DNA from: Burkholderiales bacterium 39-55-53
GTDB taxonomy: Bacteria > Pseudomonadota > Gammaproteobacteria > Burkholderiales > Burkholderiaceae_C
Assembly (NCBI GenBank): GCA_002282445.1
Contig: NCJK01000001.1
Coordinates: 744,001-808,000, forward strand
Direction of reading: 5' to 3'
DNA: 64,000 nucleotides
Part shown: positions 10,762 through 21,486 of the stretch, in pieces
Layout: each line of letters starts with the position of its first letter
Position numbering within the stretch: the stretch's first letter is position 1
Notes under the pieces: model-generated
What the model was told of the DNA's origin: nothing
Seen by the model: only the letters and a program-made list of their open reading frames with translations
The model's database searches: none
Position numbers and translations under genes: made by a program

Positions 10762-11319
10762 TCAAGCCAAGAGTCGAGAACTCTTAGGCACATGCGCCAT
10801 CAAAAACTCCATCTGATCCGCCAAGATACGGCGGTTTCTCAGGATGAAGTCCTCCCACAACGAAGGCTCATAAGGTGTGTACAGCAGCGGCATGCGCGCT
10901 TGCTCGGGCGTGCGGTTGCCCTTGCGGTGGTTGCACGATTTACACGCCGTCACCACATTCATCCACACATTGGGGCCGCCTTGGCCCACGGGGCGAATGT
11001 GTTCGCGGGTGAGTTCTGATTCGTGGAAGTGGTCGCCGCAGTAGGCGCACACGTTGCGGTCGCGGCTGAAAAGCTTGTCGTTGGTCAGGCCCGATTTCAA
11101 ATCAAACGGGTTGATGTTGGGCACACCTTTCGTGCCAATGATGCTGTTGACCTTGATGATCGACTGCTGACCTGTGATGGCATTGGTGCCGCCATGAAAC
11201 ACCGCCACCTCGCCGCCTGATTCCCAGCGTACTTCGTCGGCCGCGTAATGAATGACCGCTTGTTCCAGCGATATCCACGACTGCGGTAGCCCTTGGGCTG
11301 ACAGTTTCAAGACCTTCAC
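10762..11319 (-). CDS. HNH endonuclease family protein
   Basis: This 185-residue protein carries a C-terminal HNH nuclease motif with two zinc knuckles: CAYCGDHF, then the catalytic LTREHIRPVGQGG, the Asn in WMNVVTAC, and CKSCNHRKGNRTP. The N-terminal 90 residues have no recognised domain. Homologues of this layout are common single chromosomal genes in Burkholderiales. No methylase or other restriction partner is adjacent, so a defence role is not supported. The substrate is unknown. Confidence 0.8.
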   Translation of the reverse strand: MKVLKLSAQGLPQSWISLEQAVIHYAADEVRWESGGEVAVFHGGTNAITGQQSIIKVNSIIGTKGVPNINPFDLKSGLTNDKLFSRDRNVCAYCGDHFHESELTREHIRPVGQGGPNVWMNVVTACKSCNHRKGNRTPEQARMPLLYTPYEPSLWEDFILRNRRILADQMEFLMAHVPKSSRLLA

Positions 11320-11428
11320 ACCTCACCTCCATTCGCTTCTTAAACGATCGATCGGGAATGCACATCTATCGCTGACAATATACCTTTATTGAGTGACAGT
11401 TTTATGCCACTCACGTAACACCCAATTT

Positions 11429-12403
11429 ATGCAAATTTTTCGAGGTTTTCATCACCCCCAGTTGGCCAAGGCCTGTGCCTTGACGATTGGCAACTTTGAC
11501 GGCGTGCACCGTGGCCACCAAGCCATGTTGGCCCTGCTGAAAAATGAGGCACGTCACCGCGGCGTGCCCAGTTGCGTGATGACGTTTGAGCCGCACCCGC
11601 GCGACTTCTTTGCCAAGCAGCACCAACAGCCCGACCTCGCCCCCGCCCGCATCGCCACCCTGCGTGACAAGCTCAACGAGCTGGCCGCTTGCGGTGTGGA
11701 CCAATGCGTGGTGCTGCCGTTTGACCAAAGCTTTGCCTCGCAAGAGCCTCAGGCTTTCATCGAAGACGTGCTGGTCAAAGGCCTAGGCGTGAAATACGTG
11801 CTGGTGGGTGACGACTTCCGCTTTGGGGCCAAACGCCTGGGCGACTACGCCATGCTCGACGCCGCAGGCACAGCACACGGTTTTGACGTGGCCCGCATGA
11901 ACAGCTACGAGGTGAAGAACCTGCGCGTGTCCAGCTCTGCCGTGCGCGAGGCCATGGGCCGTGGCGCGATGCAAGAGGTGGCGCAGTTGCTGGGCCGCCC
12001 TTATGCCATTTCGGGCCATGTGGTGCATGGCCGCAAGCTGGGCCGCGAGCTGAACTGCCGCACCCTCAATCTGCGCTTTAGCCATTGGAAGCCCGCTGCC
12101 AGCGGCATCTTCGTGGTGCAGGTGCACGGCCTGAGCAATCAGCCCTTGGCCGGTGTAGCCAATTTGGGCATTCGCCCTTCGCTTGACCCGACCGATGTGA
12201 ACGGCGGCCGCGTGCTGCTAGAAACCCATTGCCTCGACTGGCCCGCCAGCCTAGGCGCTGAGGGGGGCTACGGTAAAATCATCCGCGTGGAACTGCTGCA
12301 CAAATTACACGACGAGCTGAAGTACGACGGTCTGGACGCCTTGATGCAAGGCATACACAAAGACTGCGACGATGCACGCGCCTGGCTCGCAGCCCGAATT
12401 TGA
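11429..12403 (+). CDS. ribF: Bifunctional riboflavin kinase / FAD synthetase
   Basis: RibF makes FMN and then FAD from riboflavin. The N-terminal nucleotidyltransferase domain has LTIGNFDGVHRGHQ and the SSSAVREAM motif. The C-terminal flavokinase domain begins GRPYAISGHVVHGRKLG. The usual flavokinase PTANL is RTLNL here. The frame is open upstream, but MQIFRGFHHP matches the family start and gives 324 residues. It lies 117 bp before ileS-lspA in the common ribF-ileS-lspA arrangement. Confidence 0.94.
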   Translation: MQIFRGFHHPQLAKACALTIGNFDGVHRGHQAMLALLKNEARHRGVPSCVMTFEPHPRDFFAKQHQQPDLAPARIATLRDKLNELAACGVDQCVVLPFDQSFASQEPQAFIEDVLVKGLGVKYVLVGDDFRFGAKRLGDYAMLDAAGTAHGFDVARMNSYEVKNLRVSSSAVREAMGRGAMQEVAQLLGRPYAISGHVVHGRKLGRELNCRTLNLRFSHWKPAASGIFVVQVHGLSNQPLAGVANLGIRPSLDPTDVNGGRVLLETHCLDWPASLGAEGGYGKIIRVELLHKLHDELKYDGLDALMQGIHKDCDDARAWLAARI

Positions 12404-12520
12404 CGGGGCGTGCAGCCCCCTCTTGCTGCACATTGCCCCGCATCTGCCTGATTTAGCGAGCTGCCCCGCTTTTGGGTTTAGCAGCCAGCCCCCTCTTAAT
12501 GCCTCCGACCTGAGATAGCC
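12404..12520 (+). other. ribF-ileS intergenic leader with a small hairpin
   Basis: This 117-bp gap holds an inverted repeat GTGCAG (12410-12415) / CTGCAC (12426-12431), flanked by GGGGC/GCCCC. An AGCCCCCTCTT segment occurs twice, near 12414 and 12488. No T-run follows, and no T-box specifier structure is visible. It may hold the ileS promoter or leader. Confidence 0.4.
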
Positions 12521-15394
12521 ATGACAGACAAAGCCACCGATTACCGATCCACGCTCAACATGATGGACACCCCGTTCCCCATGCGTGGTGACTTGCCCAA
12601 ACGCGAACCCGCTTGGGCCAAGCAATGGAACGAGCAAGGCTTGTACAAAAAACTGCGCGTGGCACGCCAAGGTGCACCGCTGTTTGTGTTGCACGACGGC
12701 CCGCCCTACGCCAACGGCAAGCTGCACATCGGCCACGCGCTGAACAAAGTGCTCAAAGACATGATCGTCAAGTCCAAGCAATTGGGTGGCTTTGACGCGC
12801 AATACATCCCCGGCTGGGACTGCCACGGTTTGCCCATCGAGAACGCCATCGAAAAACTGCATGGCCGCAAACTCAGCCGTGACGACATGCAAGCCAAGAG
12901 CCGCGCATTCGCCACTGAGCAAATTGACCAACAACGCGAAGACTTCAAACGCTTAGGGGTCTTGGGCGACTGGGAACGCCCCTACCGCACCATGGACCCC
13001 GCCAACGAAGCAGGCCAACTGCGCGCCTTCAAACGCGTGATGGAACGTGGCTTTGTGTACCGTGGTCTGAAGCCTGTGTACTGGTGTTTTGACTGCGGCT
13101 CATCTTTGGCCGAGTTTGAAATTGAATACGCCGACAAGAAGAGCGACACCTTGGACGTGGCCTTCTTGTGCGCCCAACCTGAAAAGTTGGCTGCTGCATT
13201 TGGTTTGCCCAAGCTCGACAAAGAAGCGTTTGCAGTCATCTGGACCACCACCGCGTGGACCATCCCTGCCAACCAAGCGCTCAACATGCACCCCGAAATC
13301 AACTACGCCTTGGTCGACACCGAGCGTGGTTTGTTCTTGTGCGCGGCTTCCTTGGTCGAGAAATGTTTAGAGCGTTGGAAGCTCGAAGGCAAAGTGGTGG
13401 CCACGGCTACGGGCGACAAGCTCGGCCTCATTGAATTCAACCACCCACTGTCACATGTGGACGCTGGCTACAAACGCACAGCCCCCGTGTTCTTGGCCGA
13501 CTACGTGGGCGAGAGCGACGGCACAGGCATCGTGCACAGCGCCCCTGCCTACGGCGTGGATGACTTCAACTCATGCATGGCCAACGGCATGAAGTACACC
13601 GACATCTTGAACCCCGTGCAAGGCAACGGCGCGTATGCCGCTGACTTCCCGTTGTTCGGTGGCCAGCACATCTGGAAAGCTGTACCCGTCATTTTGGAAA
13701 CCCTGCAAAACGCAGGCCGCTTGATGGCGACACAAACCATCACGCACAGCTACCCACATTGCTGGCGTCACAAAACACCTGTCATCTACCGCGCGGCTGC
13801 GCAGTGGTTCATCCGCATGGATGCGTTTGACAGCACCACCGAAAAAACCACGGGCAAGTTCATCACCGACAAGTCAAGCAAATCTCTGCGCGAACTCGCA
13901 TTGCATGCGATTGACGAAACCCACTTCTACCCAGAAAACGGCCGTGCACGTTTGCGCGACATGATTGCCAACCGCCCCGACTGGTGCATCTCGCGCCAAC
14001 GCAGCTGGGGTGTGCCCGTGCCGTTCTTCTTGCACAAAGACAGCGGCGAGTTGCACCCACGCACCATGGCCATCATGGACCAAGCGGCCGACATCGTTGA
14101 AAAAGGCGGCATCGAAGCATGGAGCCGCGTGACGGTAGAGGACATCCTCAACCAACCCGGTGACGACGCAGCCAGCTACACCAAGAGCACCGATATCTTG
14201 GAAGTGTGGTTTGACTCTGGCTCGACCTTCCAACACGTGCTGCGCGGTAGCCACAAAGATGCGTACGACCGCGCACCACACCATGACCAAGGCCCTGAAG
14301 CCGACTTGTATTTAGAAGGCCACGACCAACACCGCGGCTGGTTCCACAGCTCGCTGCTGCTGGGCTGCGCTTTGTACGACCGCGCGCCCTACAAAGGCCT
14401 GCTGACCCACGGCTTTGCCACCGACGGCCAAGGCCGCAAGATGAGCAAGAGCTTGGGCAACACCGTCGCACCACAAGAAGTGAGCGACAAGATGGGCGCA
14501 GAAATCGTGCGCTTGTGGGTGGCCAGCACCGACTACTCGGGCGACCTGAACATCGACGACAAAATCTTGGCTCGCGTGGTCGATGCCTACCGCCGCATCC
14601 GCAACACGCTGCGCTTCTTGCTGGCCAACGTGAGTGACTTTGACCCAGCCAAAGACGCCGTGGCGTTTGACGACTTGTTGGAAATCGACAAGTACGCGCT
14701 TTCGCGCGCAGCACAAGTGCAAGCCGAAATTCGCGCGCACTTCGATGCGTATGAGTTCCACCCCGTGGTGTCGAAGTTGCAGCTGTACTGCTCGGAAGAT
14801 TTGGGCGCGTTCTATTTGGACGTGCTCAAAGACCGCCTGTACACCACAGCACCCAAGTCGCTCGCTCGTCGCAGCGCACAAACTGCGTTGCACCAAATCA
14901 CCCACGCAATGCTGCGTTGGATGGCCCCGTTCCTCAGCTTCACCGCTGAAGAAGCTTGGACCACGTTTGGTAAGTCTGAATCGATCTTCTTGGAAACCTT
15001 CACGGATCTCGGCGCAAGCAATGCGGTGTTGATGGACAAGTGGGGCAACATCCAACAAATTCGCGAAATCGCCAACAAGAAAATCGAAGACAAACGCACA
15101 GAAGGATCTGTGGGTGCGTCACTGCAAGCTGAACTCATCATTCACTGCGACGACGTAACATACGACACCTTGGCCTCATTGGGCGACGACTTGAAGTTTG
15201 TGTTCATCACCTCCAAGGTCGCACTCGTCAAAGGCGCAGGTTTGACCGTTGAAGTCAAAGCCAGCGAAGCCACCAAGTGCGAACGTTGCTGGCACTACAG
15301 CGACGACGTGGGCCACAACCCCGCTCACGCCACCTTGTGCGGCCGTTGCGACAGCAACTTGCACGGTGACGGTGAAGTGCGTCACTTCGCTTAA
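12521..15394 (+). CDS. ileS: Isoleucyl-tRNA synthetase
   Basis: IleS charges tRNA-Ile and hydrolyses mischarged valine. The 957-residue class I synthetase has the HIGH box KLHIGHALN near residue 70, the editing domain, the KMSKS loop RKMSKSLGN near residue 640, and a C-terminal zinc finger with CERCWHYS and CGRCDSN. Length is normal for the bacterial short type. The stop codon is 12 bp before lspA, so the two are co-transcribed. Confidence 0.97.
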   Translation: MTDKATDYRSTLNMMDTPFPMRGDLPKREPAWAKQWNEQGLYKKLRVARQGAPLFVLHDGPPYANGKLHIGHALNKVLKDMIVKSKQLGGFDAQYIPGWDCHGLPIENAIEKLHGRKLSRDDMQAKSRAFATEQIDQQREDFKRLGVLGDWERPYRTMDPANEAGQLRAFKRVMERGFVYRGLKPVYWCFDCGSSLAEFEIEYADKKSDTLDVAFLCAQPEKLAAAFGLPKLDKEAFAVIWTTTAWTIPANQALNMHPEINYALVDTERGLFLCAASLVEKCLERWKLEGKVVATATGDKLGLIEFNHPLSHVDAGYKRTAPVFLADYVGESDGTGIVHSAPAYGVDDFNSCMANGMKYTDILNPVQGNGAYAADFPLFGGQHIWKAVPVILETLQNAGRLMATQTITHSYPHCWRHKTPVIYRAAAQWFIRMDAFDSTTEKTTGKFITDKSSKSLRELALHAIDETHFYPENGRARLRDMIANRPDWCISRQRSWGVPVPFFLHKDSGELHPRTMAIMDQAADIVEKGGIEAWSRVTVEDILNQPGDDAASYTKSTDILEVWFDSGSTFQHVLRGSHKDAYDRAPHHDQGPEADLYLEGHDQHRGWFHSSLLLGCALYDRAPYKGLLTHGFATDGQGRKMSKSLGNTVAPQEVSDKMGAEIVRLWVASTDYSGDLNIDDKILARVVDAYRRIRNTLRFLLANVSDFDPAKDAVAFDDLLEIDKYALSRAAQVQAEIRAHFDAYEFHPVVSKLQLYCSEDLGAFYLDVLKDRLYTTAPKSLARRSAQTALHQITHAMLRWMAPFLSFTAEEAWTTFGKSESIFLETFTDLGASNAVLMDKWGNIQQIREIANKKIEDKRTEGSVGASLQAELIIHCDDVTYDTLASLGDDLKFVFITSKVALVKGAGLTVEVKASEATKCERCWHYSDDVGHNPAHATLCGRCDSNLHGDGEVRHFA

Positions 15395-15406
15395 AGAAAG
15401 CTACAC

Positions 15407-15907
15407 ATGGCACGCCACACCTTCATCCGCAACCCCACCTCGTATTGGGTGTGGCTCGGCATTGCCGCGTTGGTATTGATCGCCGATCAATTCACCAAGG
15501 TGCTCATCGTCAGCACGTATCAGTTGGGTGAAGGTTTTCCTGTCACTGACTTTTTCAACATCGTGCGTGTACACAACGAAGGCGCTGCGTTCTCGTTCCT
15601 CGCCACGGCGGGCGGCTGGCAGCGTTGGTTCTTCACTGGCCTTGGCGTGGTGGCCACCATCGCCATGGTGTGGATGCTCAAAAAGCACCCAGGCCAAAAA
15701 CTGTTTGGCTTTGCCATCGCCTGCATCTTGGGCGGCGCAGTGGGCAATGTGATTGACCGCGTGCTGTATGGCTACGTGGTGGACTTTCTAGATTTTTATT
15801 ACGCCGGCATTCACTTCCCAGCGTTCAACATTGCCGACAGCGGCATCACCGTGGGTGCAGCCTGTCTCATCTTGGATGAAGTGCTGCGCGTGCGCCGCGG
15901 AAACTAA
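15407..15907 (+). CDS. lspA: Lipoprotein signal peptidase II
   Basis: LspA cleaves the signal peptide of diacylglyceryl-prolipoproteins in the inner membrane. The 166-residue protein has four membrane helices and the two catalytic aspartate boxes, [19 protein letters not shown] and FNIADSGI. It follows ileS by 12 bp. A dioxygenase gene starts 2 bp after its stop codon, which suggests one transcript. Confidence 0.95.
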   Translation: MARHTFIRNPTSYWVWLGIAALVLIADQFTKVLIVSTYQLGEGFPVTDFFNIVRVHNEGAAFSFLATAGGWQRWFFTGLGVVATIAMVWMLKKHPGQKLFGFAIACILGGAVGNVIDRVLYGYVVDFLDFYYAGIHFPAFNIADSGITVGAACLILDEVLRVRRGN

Positions 15908-15909
15908 AC

Positions 15910-16659
15910 ATGCAAATACTTCCCCCAAAAACAGTTGGCATAGCCGAACTGAACACGGCCATTGCGCAAAAAGGCTACGGCATGCTCAGTGCTGCCAGCG
16001 TGGCCGAATGGGCAGGATGTGCATTGAGCGAGCTGCAAGCCCTGTCGCCCGACTGGGACAACATGCCGCCCGACAACTACCTTAAAGATGGTGGCCGCTA
16101 CCGCCGCCGCTTGCACAGCAGCTTTGTGTTTGAGCACAACACACTCAGCCAAGTGCCGCATCGTGCGCATTGGCAGTCCCTCGACTACAACGCGCTGCAC
16201 GGCGGCATGGAGCGTTGGTTTGAACCCATGCACAAAGCCACCGTGGCCACACCTGCGTGGACGAAGTTGCTCACTGCATTGGCAAACACCGCTACCCAAG
16301 TACGCGGCACACCGAGCACCAAGTGGTGCATCGAAGCGCATCAGTTCCGCATCGACACCACCGACGGCATTGGCCGCCCCACACCTGAAGGCGCACATCG
16401 TGATGGCGTGGATTTTGTGGCGGTATTCATGGTCAACCGCACCGACATCAAAGGCGGTGAGACCCGCGTGTTTGAAGCCAACGGCCCACAGGGCGAACGC
16501 TTCACACTGAGCGAGCCTTGGTCGTTGATGTTGTTAGACGACACCCGCATGATTCACGAGAGCACGCCCATTCAGCCATTGGCTGAGGGCGGTCATCGCG
16601 ATACGCTGGTGCTCACCTGCCGCGCAGACAAGTTTCAGGACGCCGAACCCAGCGCCTGA
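15910..16659 (+). CDS. 2OG-Fe dioxygenase family protein
   Basis: This 249-residue protein matches the 2OG-Fe dioxygenase family that includes amino-acid hydroxylases. The iron facial triad is visible as HRDGVDF (His and Asp about residues 160-162) and a distal His in MIHESTPI. The 2-oxoglutarate-binding arginine is probably in HRDTLVLTCR. It starts 2 bp after lspA, an unusual neighbour that need not imply a shared function. Free amino-acid hydroxylation is the family precedent, but the substrate is not known. Confidence 0.75.
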   Translation: MQILPPKTVGIAELNTAIAQKGYGMLSAASVAEWAGCALSELQALSPDWDNMPPDNYLKDGGRYRRRLHSSFVFEHNTLSQVPHRAHWQSLDYNALHGGMERWFEPMHKATVATPAWTKLLTALANTATQVRGTPSTKWCIEAHQFRIDTTDGIGRPTPEGAHRDGVDFVAVFMVNRTDIKGGETRVFEANGPQGERFTLSEPWSLMLLDDTRMIHESTPIQPLAEGGHRDTLVLTCRADKFQDAEPSA

Positions 16660-16675
16660 AACCCCTGCGCTGTCA

Positions 16676-17659
16676 TCACAAAGTGATGATGGTGCAACCC
16701 GTGGTCTTGCGGGCTTCCAAGTCGCGATGCGCTTGGGCAATGTCGGCCAAGGGGTAAGTTTGGTCGATGTGAATCTTCACCTTGCCGCTGGTCACGGCTT
16801 CAAACAAATCGTCAGCCATTTCTTGCGTGCTTTCGCGCGTGACGATGTGGCTGAACAAAGTTTGACGTGTGAGGTAGATCGAACCTTTAGGGCCCAAGAT
16901 GCCGGGGGCGATGGGCGCTGGTGCACCTGATGCGTTACCAAAGCTGGCCATCAAACCAAACGGTGCGATGCAATCGAGTGATTTGTCCCATGTGTCTTTA
17001 CCCACCGAGTCGTAAACCACTTTCACGCCCTTGCCGCCTGTGATTTCTTTCACGCGCACCAGGAAGTCTTCCGTGTTGTAGTTGATGACGTGCGCTGCAC
17101 CGTTGGCTTTGGCCAAAGCGCACTTGGCATCGCTGCCAGCCGTACCAATCAGTTGGTAGCCCAATGCCTTGGCCCATTGGCAAGCGATCAGGCCCACACC
17201 GCCAGCGGCTGCGTGGAACAAGATGAAGTCACCTTTGTGCAAGCCGCCTTGTGGCAAGGTGCGCTTCAACAAATATTGCGCGGTCAAACCTTTGAGCATC
17301 ATGGCTGCGCCGGTTTCAAACGAAATGGCGTCTGGCAATTTGCACACGCACTTGGCAGGCATCACGCGCTCTTCGCAATAGCTGCCGGGTGGCTGGCTGG
17401 CATACGCGGCACGGTCGCCCACTTTCAAATGGGTCACGCCTTCGCCCACGGCTTCAATGATGCCGGAGGCTTCCATACCCAGTTGCAAAGGCATTGCCAA
17501 GGCATACAAACCGCTGCGTTGGTACACGTCGATGAAGTTCAGGCCAACGGCTTTGTGGCGAATGCGAATCTCGCCTGGGCCAGGTTGGCCCACGGTCACG
17601 TCAACGAGCTTGAGCTCTTCAGGGCCGCCGTTTTTTTCGATGATGACTGCTTTGGTCAT
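16676..17659 (-). CDS. NADPH:quinone oxidoreductase (zeta-crystallin type)
   Basis: This 327-residue zinc-independent medium-chain reductase has an N-terminal GroES-like domain (GLNFIDVYQRSGLY, the quinone reductase signature) and a Rossmann domain with AAAGGVGLIACQWAKALG. It probably reduces quinones with NADPH. The frame is open upstream, but MTKAVIIEKNGG is the family start at 17659. It is divergent from the EamA gene with about 110 bp for promoters. Confidence 0.88.
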   Translation of the reverse strand: MTKAVIIEKNGGPEELKLVDVTVGQPGPGEIRIRHKAVGLNFIDVYQRSGLYALAMPLQLGMEASGIIEAVGEGVTHLKVGDRAAYASQPPGSYCEERVMPAKCVCKLPDAISFETGAAMMLKGLTAQYLLKRTLPQGGLHKGDFILFHAAAGGVGLIACQWAKALGYQLIGTAGSDAKCALAKANGAAHVINYNTEDFLVRVKEITGGKGVKVVYDSVGKDTWDKSLDCIAPFGLMASFGNASGAPAPIAPGILGPKGSIYLTRQTLFSHIVTRESTQEMADDLFEAVTSGKVKIHIDQTYPLADIAQAHRDLEARKTTGCTIITL

Positions 17660-17771
17660 GGGGTGATGCTCCAGATATGGGTGAAATTTTTCAGACGCTG
17701 AATCCTGCCATGAAATGGGTGACTCTCCTGTCACACAGGTTATCCAGCCGCTCGGGTACAGTCCTGCCCTT

Positions 17772-18692
17772 ATGTCAGTTGTTCCTCACGCCCTCACGCC
17801 GCGCAATGCGGCGCTTTTATTGATCCCTCCCCTTTTGTGGGCGGGCAACGCCGTGATTGGCCGCATGATTGCGGACCAGATTCCGCCCATCACCCTCAAC
17901 TTCTTTCGCTGGGCCTTGGCCTTTGTGCTGGTGCTGCCTTTGGCGCACAGCATGTTGCGCCGCGACAGCCCCTTGTGGGCGCACTGGAAGCGCTACACCT
18001 TGCTAGGCCTGCTGGGCGTGGGCTTGTACAACAGCTTTCTGTATTTAGCGCTGCAAACCTCCACGCCCATCAACGTGACCTTGGTCGGCTCCAGCATGCC
18101 CGTGTTCATGCTGCTGGTGGGCGCGCTGTTCTTCAAGCAAACCGTGCGCAAGCGGCAAATGACGGGTGCAGTGCTGTCCATCCTGGGTGTGATGGTGGTC
18201 CTGTGCCGTGGTGACTGGCATGCACTGGCCAATGTGCATTTGGTGATCGGCGATGTGTTTGTACTCATGGCTACGGCCGCGTGGTCTTGGTACAGCTGGT
18301 TGTTGTCGGGCACGCAAGAGCCCACAGAAGCACGAAGCAACTGGGCCAACTTCCTGATGGCGCAAATGGTGTTTGGCTTGTTTTGGTCTGCCGCGTTCAG
18401 CGGTGCAGAGTGGGCGGGCCTGACGGGTATTGCCGATGCACACATCAGCTGGAGCTGGCCCTTGGTGGCTGCGCTGGTTTATGTATCGGTGGGTCCAGCG
18501 GTGTTGGCCTACCGTTTTTGGGGCTTGGGCGTGCAAAACGTAGGGCCCAACATCGCAGGCTTTTTTGTGAACCTCATTCCCGTGTTCACCGCCACCTTAT
18601 CCGCCTTGGTATTGGGTGAAATGCCGCAGCTGTATCACGCGGCGGCGTTTGCGCTGATCATTGGCGGCATTTTGGTGTCGTCGCGCAAATAA
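17772..18692 (+). CDS. EamA-type (DMT superfamily) transporter
   Basis: This 306-residue inner-membrane protein has ten predicted hydrophobic helices in two EamA repeats. The pattern NFFRWALAFVLVLPLA in the first repeat and PNIAGFFVNLIPVFTATLSA in the second is typical. Such proteins usually export metabolites or amino acids, and the substrate cannot be deduced. ATG at 17772 is preferred to an upstream in-frame start at 17715 because the latter adds a polar extension. A second EamA gene faces it convergently 18 bp away. Confidence 0.85.
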   Translation: MSVVPHALTPRNAALLLIPPLLWAGNAVIGRMIADQIPPITLNFFRWALAFVLVLPLAHSMLRRDSPLWAHWKRYTLLGLLGVGLYNSFLYLALQTSTPINVTLVGSSMPVFMLLVGALFFKQTVRKRQMTGAVLSILGVMVVLCRGDWHALANVHLVIGDVFVLMATAAWSWYSWLLSGTQEPTEARSNWANFLMAQMVFGLFWSAAFSGAEWAGLTGIADAHISWSWPLVAALVYVSVGPAVLAYRFWGLGVQNVGPNIAGFFVNLIPVFTATLSALVLGEMPQLYHAAAFALIIGGILVSSRK

Positions 18693-18710
18693 AGCGTTGC
18701 TGCAAACAGG

Positions 18711-19619
18711 CTATTTTGAGCCGTACTTCGACACGATAAACACGCCACCCAGCACCAGCAAAGTACCTGCGCCAATCCACGCGTTGAGTGGTTCATCCAA
18801 CAGCCACACACCCAGTGCGATGGTGGACATGGGGCCAATCATGCCGGTCTGTGCGGCCAAGGCTGCGCCGATGCGTTCAATGGCCATCATCACCATGAGC
18901 ACAGGGGCCACCGTGCAGGCCACAGCGTTGAGCACACCCAGCCACAACACATCCACGGGGACAACAGCTGCCGACAGCGGGCGCAGCATCACAAACTGAG
19001 CAATGCAACACACACAGGCCACACTGGTGGCCCAGCCCACCAAACGCAGCGAACCAATGCGCTGCACCAACTGGCCGCTGTAGAGCAAATACACGGCATA
19101 GCTCACTGCGCTGCCAAACACCAAAGTGCTGCCCAAGGCCACATCAGCCCCAGCAAATGACAGCTCGTGCGAGAACACCAACATCACGCCGCTGTAGCTG
19201 ATGGCCATGGCCAACATACGAATGGGGTGAATCGGCTTTTTGTAAATCGCCCAGCCCAGCAACACCACCAGCGTGGGGTTGAGATACAAGATGAGTCGTT
19301 CCAAGCTGGCCGTGATGTATTGCAAGCCTAAGAAATCCAAGTAGCTCGACAAGTAGTAGCCCACCAAGCCAAGGCCCACGATGTCGATCACGTCACGGCG
19401 CGTCAGCGGGTTCTCACGCGCAATGGCTTGGCGCTCGGCCCACAAGCCCATGGCAATGAAAAACGGCAGCGCAAACAGCATGCGGTACATGATGACCGTG
19501 ACCGCATCCACCCCGTACGTATATGACAGCTTGACGATGATGGCTTTGCCGCTGAAAGCAATCGCACCCGCTGCCGCCAAGAGAAGACCCGACAAAGCGG
19601 GACGTTGAGAAGTGTTCAT
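18711..19619 (-). CDS. EamA-type (DMT superfamily) transporter
   Basis: This 302-residue protein also has ten hydrophobic helices in two EamA repeats, with SYLDFLGLQYITASLERLIL and NPTLVVLLGW in the first half. It is only distantly similar to the convergent neighbour, so this does not look like a recent tandem duplication. The substrate is unknown. It probably acts as a metabolite exporter. Confidence 0.85.
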   Translation of the reverse strand: MNTSQRPALSGLLLAAAGAIAFSGKAIIVKLSYTYGVDAVTVIMYRMLFALPFFIAMGLWAERQAIARENPLTRRDVIDIVGLGLVGYYLSSYLDFLGLQYITASLERLILYLNPTLVVLLGWAIYKKPIHPIRMLAMAISYSGVMLVFSHELSFAGADVALGSTLVFGSAVSYAVYLLYSGQLVQRIGSLRLVGWATSVACVCCIAQFVMLRPLSAAVVPVDVLWLGVLNAVACTVAPVLMVMMAIERIGAALAAQTGMIGPMSTIALGVWLLDEPLNAWIGAGTLLVLGGVFIVSKYGSK

Positions 19620-19670
19620 TCGCAGTATTTACCAGTAAGGCGCGAGTTTATGTGAGGCCTTCGCCAAAGC

Positions 19671-21473
19671 ATGTCACAAACGCTCGGTACCATTGGGGGT
19701 ATGTCTTCCCTTGAACTCACCCTGTTGTATTTGTGCGCTGCTGTGGTCAGCGTGGTGGGTTGTCGTCTGCTTCAGTTGCCCGCCATGTTGGGCTACTTAT
19801 TTGCTGGCTTGGTCATCGGCCCCAACGCCTTGGCGCTGGCCAACGACTCAGCGGCTGTCGAACACTTGGCCGAATTTGGCGTGGTGTTTTTGATGTTCGT
19901 CATCGGCCTCGAATTCAACCTGCCCAAGCTCATGCGCATGCGCAAACTGGTGTTTGGCTTGGGGCTGGGTCAAGTGGTGCTGACCATGCTGACCGTCGTG
20001 TTGTTCAATGCGGGCATTGGCTGGGCGTTGCATAGCTTTGGCTACAAATGGGGCCTGAGCTGGCAAGCTGCTACAGCGCTTGGCGCGGCCATGACCATGT
20101 CAAGCACGGCCATTGTGGTCAAGCTCATGGCAGATCGCGTCGAACTCGAGTCGCCACACGGCCAGCGTGTGATGGGCGTTTTGCTGTTTCAAGATTTGGC
20201 CGTCGTGCCCCTGCTGGTGCTCATCCCCGCCCTGGCGGACATGCGCGAGCACAACATTTGGGAAACATTAGGCATCGCCTTCATCAAAGCCACGGTGTTG
20301 GTCAGTTTGCTGCTGTGGGGTGGCAAGCGACTGATGCACAAATGGCTTCGTATGGTGGCGCGACGCAAGAGCGATGAGCTGTTCATGCTCAACCTCTTGC
20401 TCATGACCTTAGGCCTGTCTTGGCTCACCGAGATGGCGGGCTTGTCTTTGGCCATGGGCGCATTTTTGGCCGGCATGTTGATTGCCGAGACCAACTTCAA
20501 ACACAAAGTGGAAGAAGACATTCGCCCCTTCCACGACGTGCTGCTGGGTTTGTTCTTCATCACCATCGGCATGAAGCTGGATTGGGAAGTGTTGTTCGAC
20601 AGCTGGACTTGGGTGCTGCTGCTGGCCACTGTGCCGATCTTGATCAAAGCTGGTTTGATTTATGGGTTATCACGCCTGTCTGGCACGCCAGCCGGCGTGA
20701 GCCTTCGCACCGGCTTGTACTTGGCGCAAGCGGGTGAGTTTGGTTTTGTGTTGTTGACACTGGGCTCGCAAAACGGGCTGATTCCTCATGCATGGGTCAG
20801 CCCCATGTTGGCATCGATGGTGCTGTCCATGATTGCGACACCGTTCTTGATCATGAAGGCGGATGCCATCGTCAACCGCCTCATCAGCAACGATTGGCTG
20901 CTGCAATCGCTTGCGCTCACCAACATGGCGCAACGCAACCTCAACATTGAGCACCATGTCATCGTGTGCGGCTATGGCCGAAGCGGGCACAACTTGGTGG
21001 ACTTTCTCGTGCTGGAAAACACCGCGTATGTCGCACTCGACTCCGACCCCGACCGCGTGCAAGCTGGCCGCGATGAAGGCCACCATGTCGAACTGGGTGA
21101 CGCCACCAAACTCGCCAGCCTCATGTCGGCAGGCTTGGTACGTGCGGCGGCCGTGGCTGTGACCTACCCCGAAACAGCCTCAGCGCTCAAAGTATTGGCT
21201 TGGGTCAAAGAACATGCCCCGCATGTGCCCGTGATTGTGCGCACGCACGACGACAGAGACCTTGAAATGTTGCGCGCCGCAGGCGCTGCCGAAGTGGTAC
21301 CCGAAGTGATCGAGGGCAGCCTCATGCTGGCCAGCCAAACCTTGGCCCACATTGGCATTCCGTTGAAGCGCGTGATTCGTTTGGTGCAAGGCCAACGTAT
21401 GACACGCTATGCGCTGATGCGCGATGAACTCAAGCACAAAGAAGCCATGGACGCGGCCGAACCTCATCAATAA
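19671..21473 (+). CDS. Kef/CPA2-type monovalent cation:proton antiporter
   Basis: This 600-residue protein has about twelve membrane helices of the Na/H exchanger type (residues 10-385), followed by a cytoplasmic TrkA-N (RCK) domain beginning HVIVCGYGRSGHNLV, which binds NAD(H). This is the KefB/KefC layout for K+ efflux. KefF/KefG ancillary genes are not adjacent. ATG at 19701 is a possible alternative start, with a G-rich tract just before it. Confidence 0.88.
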   Translation: MSQTLGTIGGMSSLELTLLYLCAAVVSVVGCRLLQLPAMLGYLFAGLVIGPNALALANDSAAVEHLAEFGVVFLMFVIGLEFNLPKLMRMRKLVFGLGLGQVVLTMLTVVLFNAGIGWALHSFGYKWGLSWQAATALGAAMTMSSTAIVVKLMADRVELESPHGQRVMGVLLFQDLAVVPLLVLIPALADMREHNIWETLGIAFIKATVLVSLLLWGGKRLMHKWLRMVARRKSDELFMLNLLLMTLGLSWLTEMAGLSLAMGAFLAGMLIAETNFKHKVEEDIRPFHDVLLGLFFITIGMKLDWEVLFDSWTWVLLLATVPILIKAGLIYGLSRLSGTPAGVSLRTGLYLAQAGEFGFVLLTLGSQNGLIPHAWVSPMLASMVLSMIATPFLIMKADAIVNRLISNDWLLQSLALTNMAQRNLNIEHHVIVCGYGRSGHNLVDFLVLENTAYVALDSDPDRVQAGRDEGHHVELGDATKLASLMSAGLVRAAAVAVTYPETASALKVLAWVKEHAPHVPVIVRTHDDRDLEMLRAAGAAEVVPEVIEGSLMLASQTLAHIGIPLKRVIRLVQGQRMTRYALMRDELKHKEAMDAAEPHQ

Positions 21474-21486
21474 AGGGTCGCCGTCC

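Noticed and set aside
10762-11319. HNH gene as part of a restriction system
   Set aside because: No methyltransferase or other defence gene is adjacent, and the base composition is that of the core genome.
12404-12520. T-box or attenuator controlling ileS
   Set aside because: There is no specifier loop, antiterminator motif or T-run; T-boxes are also rare in proteobacteria.
14312-15058. 248-codon minus-strand frame inside ileS
   Set aside because: Shadow of a well-supported synthetase gene.
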